From Anadara kagoshimensis (taxonomy: Eukaryota; Mollusca; Bivalvia; Arcoida; Arcidae): DNA of 64,000 nt. The notes under the pieces were generated by a model, which saw nothing but the letters and a program-made list of their open reading frames with translations, ran no database searches and had not been told where the DNA came from. Below, piece after piece: positions 61,989 to 64,000 of this stretch. Within the stretch, counting starts at the first letter, position 1, and every line of letters starts with the position of its first letter. The position numbers were made by a program, and so were the translations under genes. The stretch is from contig CM037862.1 of assembly GCA_021292105.1 (NCBI GenBank), positions 31,961,245 to 32,025,244 on the forward strand, in the 5' to 3' direction.

Positions 61989-62385
61989 TTGAAACAGACA
62001 AATTTAAGGTTAAACATATGAACTTCTACCTCCACCAGGGAAGTAAGGCTGAGAGGAAAATCATCACAATCAGATACAGGTAAAGAGAGATTTTTGCGAA
62101 TTTACAAGGTTTTGCTTAAGTTAAATGGTGGAATATGGTGTAAAAATGGTCTTGGACTGTATTGACAACGTCAAATTGCATATGACATGCAGCACAATCA
62201 AACTAACTCTAGAAATGTTACACTGAGCAGACAATGTTGATTTTTTTTCAATTTAAAATGCTCATCGTATGTGTAAAGGTAAAATTTTTTATGTACACAC
62301 GCACAACACAACACTCTTTTTGCTCCCTTCCATTTTTGCTTGCAACTGTGTAATTAAGTGCAATAAATTGGATGTTAAACATTCC
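61989..62385. other. Spacer, nothing recognised
   Basis: Follows the 52-bp array; no element ends or credible gene. Confidence 0.5.
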
Positions 62386-62467
62386 GTGGTATGGCATCCA
62401 TTCTTCAGTTTACAACAATGGTAAGGCATCCATTCTGCAGTTTACAACAGTGGTATGGAATCCATTT
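62386..62467. repeat. Short tandem repeat, ~33-bp unit
   Basis: GTGGTATGGCATCCATTCTT, then a cagtttacaacaatggtaag block, then a gcatccattctgcagtttac block and a final gtggtatggaatcc: two full units and a partial third. Confidence 0.9.
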
Positions 62468-62700
62468 CTTAATGTTACTGCATCCCTCTTCCATAATGCC
62501 ATTTCTTTTTGCTTCACTTTTGATATAACCTTGTAAGTAGCATTTGTACGCAATTGATTATCATCAAACAACACACCATCACCACCAATGATGTATGAAT
62601 ATTAAAATCTGTATATTTATAAAATGGAAAGCTACTTGAAAATAACCAGAGCTACGAATAACTTACCACAGCAAAAACAAGAAATTTAAGAAAAAAGAAG
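62468..62700. other. Spacer, nothing recognised
   Basis: AT-rich unique sequence. Confidence 0.5.
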
Positions 62701-62890
62701 CATGATATATGATAAATCAAAATGATCATAAGGCCAATACCTACAATATTCTAATATACATGCCTATTCAAAAAGTTTATAGTTTTCCAGATAATTAACA
62801 ATTTTGGTATTTGTTTGCATCTGTCACCCATGAACTTCATCTATATTATCATAATGATTGTTAGGCCAATAGCTACAATACAAGTATTAC
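62701..62890 (+). repeat. Fragment of dispersed TGACCTTTGA family
   Basis: Begins AAATCAAAATGATCATAAGG, continues with cctacaatattctaatatac, atgcctattcaaaaag and tagttttccagataattaac, then a shortened acccatgaacttcatctat block. About one and a half subunits of the family at 58625-59800. Confidence 0.8.
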
Positions 62891-63329
62891 ACTTCCCTGA
62901 TATATTGACAAATAAGTAATTTTTGCCATTTCTTCTAAGTACCTAGCCATTTCCCTATCTTGAACCCTAAAGTATAGCTATTTCTTGATATAATATACTT
63001 AAGGAAATTACTAGTGTTTTTAACAAGTTTACTGAGTCATAACATGAAAAACAGTTAGCATAATTTTTCATAATGCGCTACTCATTATAATTTAATTTTC
63101 AACACTAAGACTAAAACATTAAACAATATTTTGTTTCAGTGATGTCTATTCTATTTTGTTCTTAAAAATGAAAGTGAAATTCAAATTCTTCCTCATCAGA
63201 CCTGTCTGAAACTGATCAAACGTCAACTAATCAAAGAGGTTGAGGCACAAGCCATGCCTTAGGGACATTTAATTTTCTATGGCCCTTTTCAATTTTCACG
63301 ATATTATGACTGTTGATAAAAATGGGAGC
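62891..63329. other. AT-rich spacer, nothing recognised
   Basis: No gene or repeat recognised. Confidence 0.5.
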
Positions 63330-63430
63330 CTGAACCCTAGATCTAAAGAAGATCGCCTCTCAATATCCGGTCACTCGAACCCCCTGATGGCTCAAATATT
63401 TGGCCATGGGACTTTGAGCTATTGAAGTTC
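63330..63430 (-). mobile_element. Possible tRNA-like SINE head
   Basis: On the minus strand AATAGCTCAAAGTCCCATGG (A-box-like TAGCTCAAAG) is followed about 40 nt later by GGGGGTTCGAGTGACCGG (B-box-like GGTTCGAGT). The spacing fits a tRNA-derived promoter. No body or target duplication was recognised, and it does not fold as a convincing tRNA. Confidence 0.35.
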
Positions 63431-63721
63431 TAGTACTGTAATATACATGTTCAAGAAGAAACACATAGCTACATTAATATAGTATTTTTATATATAACTG
63501 TGATTGATTTTATTTTCTAAATTTAATTCCAGTACCACATGACAAAGTAAATATCAAAATCCGTTATTATGAAAAACATTTCCATAGAAAAACCTTTTCA
63601 ACATTTGCCATTTTTAAAGTAAAATAATTATATCATATGATCATCTTTTTTGCTACCTGAAAAGGAACATAAATTATTCATAAAGGGAAAAAAACTTCTT
63701 TTGTCAGATTCAGGTTTTATT

Positions 63722-63885
63722 TAAGAAATGACATTCTGATCATGGTATTTCAAGGGGTAATGCAAGATAGTGTTGCTCGTGCCAAATTTGATGAAGGGGC
63801 AAAGGCCCTTCATTTTGAATTTTGCACTCGCCACACTATCTTGCATTACCATTTGAAATACCATGAGCAGAAGTGTCATTTCTTA
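63722..63885. repeat. 164-bp hairpin (foldback/MITE-like)
   Basis: Arms of about 75 bp are near reverse complements. The left arm contains TAAGAAATGACATTCTGATC, ATGGTATTTCAAGGGGTAAT and GCAAGATAGTGTTG; the right arm mirrors it with ACACTATCTTGCATTACCAT, TTGAAATACCATGAGCAG and GTCATTTCTTA. The apex is GAAGGGGC-AAAG-GCCCTTC. It differs in sequence from the hairpin at 7059-7213 but has the same size and layout. No coding capacity. The mismatches between arms show it is not an assembly fold-back. Confidence 0.88.
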
Positions 63886-64000
63886 TATTTACAATTCTTT
63901 CTTTTAATAAATATTATGTACCCATATTTGCACTATTTCTTCCATACCTGCATATGTAAGATAGGGTTTTTAGCCATGAGAGATCGATGTATCTCCGATG

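Noticed and set aside
63330..64000. Window end as a gene promoter
   Set aside because: No core promoter, CpG cluster or coding start was recognised.

Overview
The window looks like non-coding, AT-rich DNA from an animal nuclear genome, most likely a bivalve mollusc. I see no complete protein-coding gene. The animal assignment rests on tRNA-headed SINEs, a decayed APE-type LINE, a hAT-type DNA transposon with an 8-bp target duplication, and large minisatellites. The bivalve assignment is inference: the SINE 3' body and a dispersed repeat carrying TGACCTTTGACC-like blocks resemble families I know to be abundant in bivalves.

About 31 kb of the 64 kb (roughly half) is six minisatellite arrays with unrelated unit sequences: 57 bp at 1-6160, 39 bp at 9199-11277, 35 bp at 25741-27149, 46 bp at 32519-42985, 62 bp at 47236-56982 and 52 bp at 60576-61988. 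At least five have higher-order structure, meaning blocks of many units copied as a unit (about 1444 and 599 bp, 175 bp, 3.29 kb, 1.86 kb and 468 bp respectively). Most long open frames in the window are by-products of these periodicities: the 57 and 39 bp units are divisible by three, and the 52 bp unit has no stop in any minus-strand frame.

Between the arrays lie mobile-element remains. 7059-9170 holds a 155-bp hairpin, a SINE 3' fragment, a SINE with a perfect 16-bp target duplication, and an inverted-repeat MITE ending 29 bp before the 39-bp array. 13773-14014 is a second MITE. 15473-17300 is a broken LINE on the minus strand, apparently nested in an older dispersed repeat. 22055-23340 holds tRNA-like SINE heads and a dispersed repeat. 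31576-32510 is a non-autonomous hAT element whose right target duplication directly abuts the 46-bp array. 45690-46014 is another SINE, 58625-59800 a block of about 143-bp repeats, and 63722-63885 a second long hairpin.

Only two stretches look possibly gene-derived: a 73-codon minus-strand frame at 12687-12908 with a signal-peptide-like start and three N-glycosylation sequons, and a frame-broken relic with paired cysteines at 44826-45185. Both are weak calls. The rest of the intergenic DNA shows nothing I can name.
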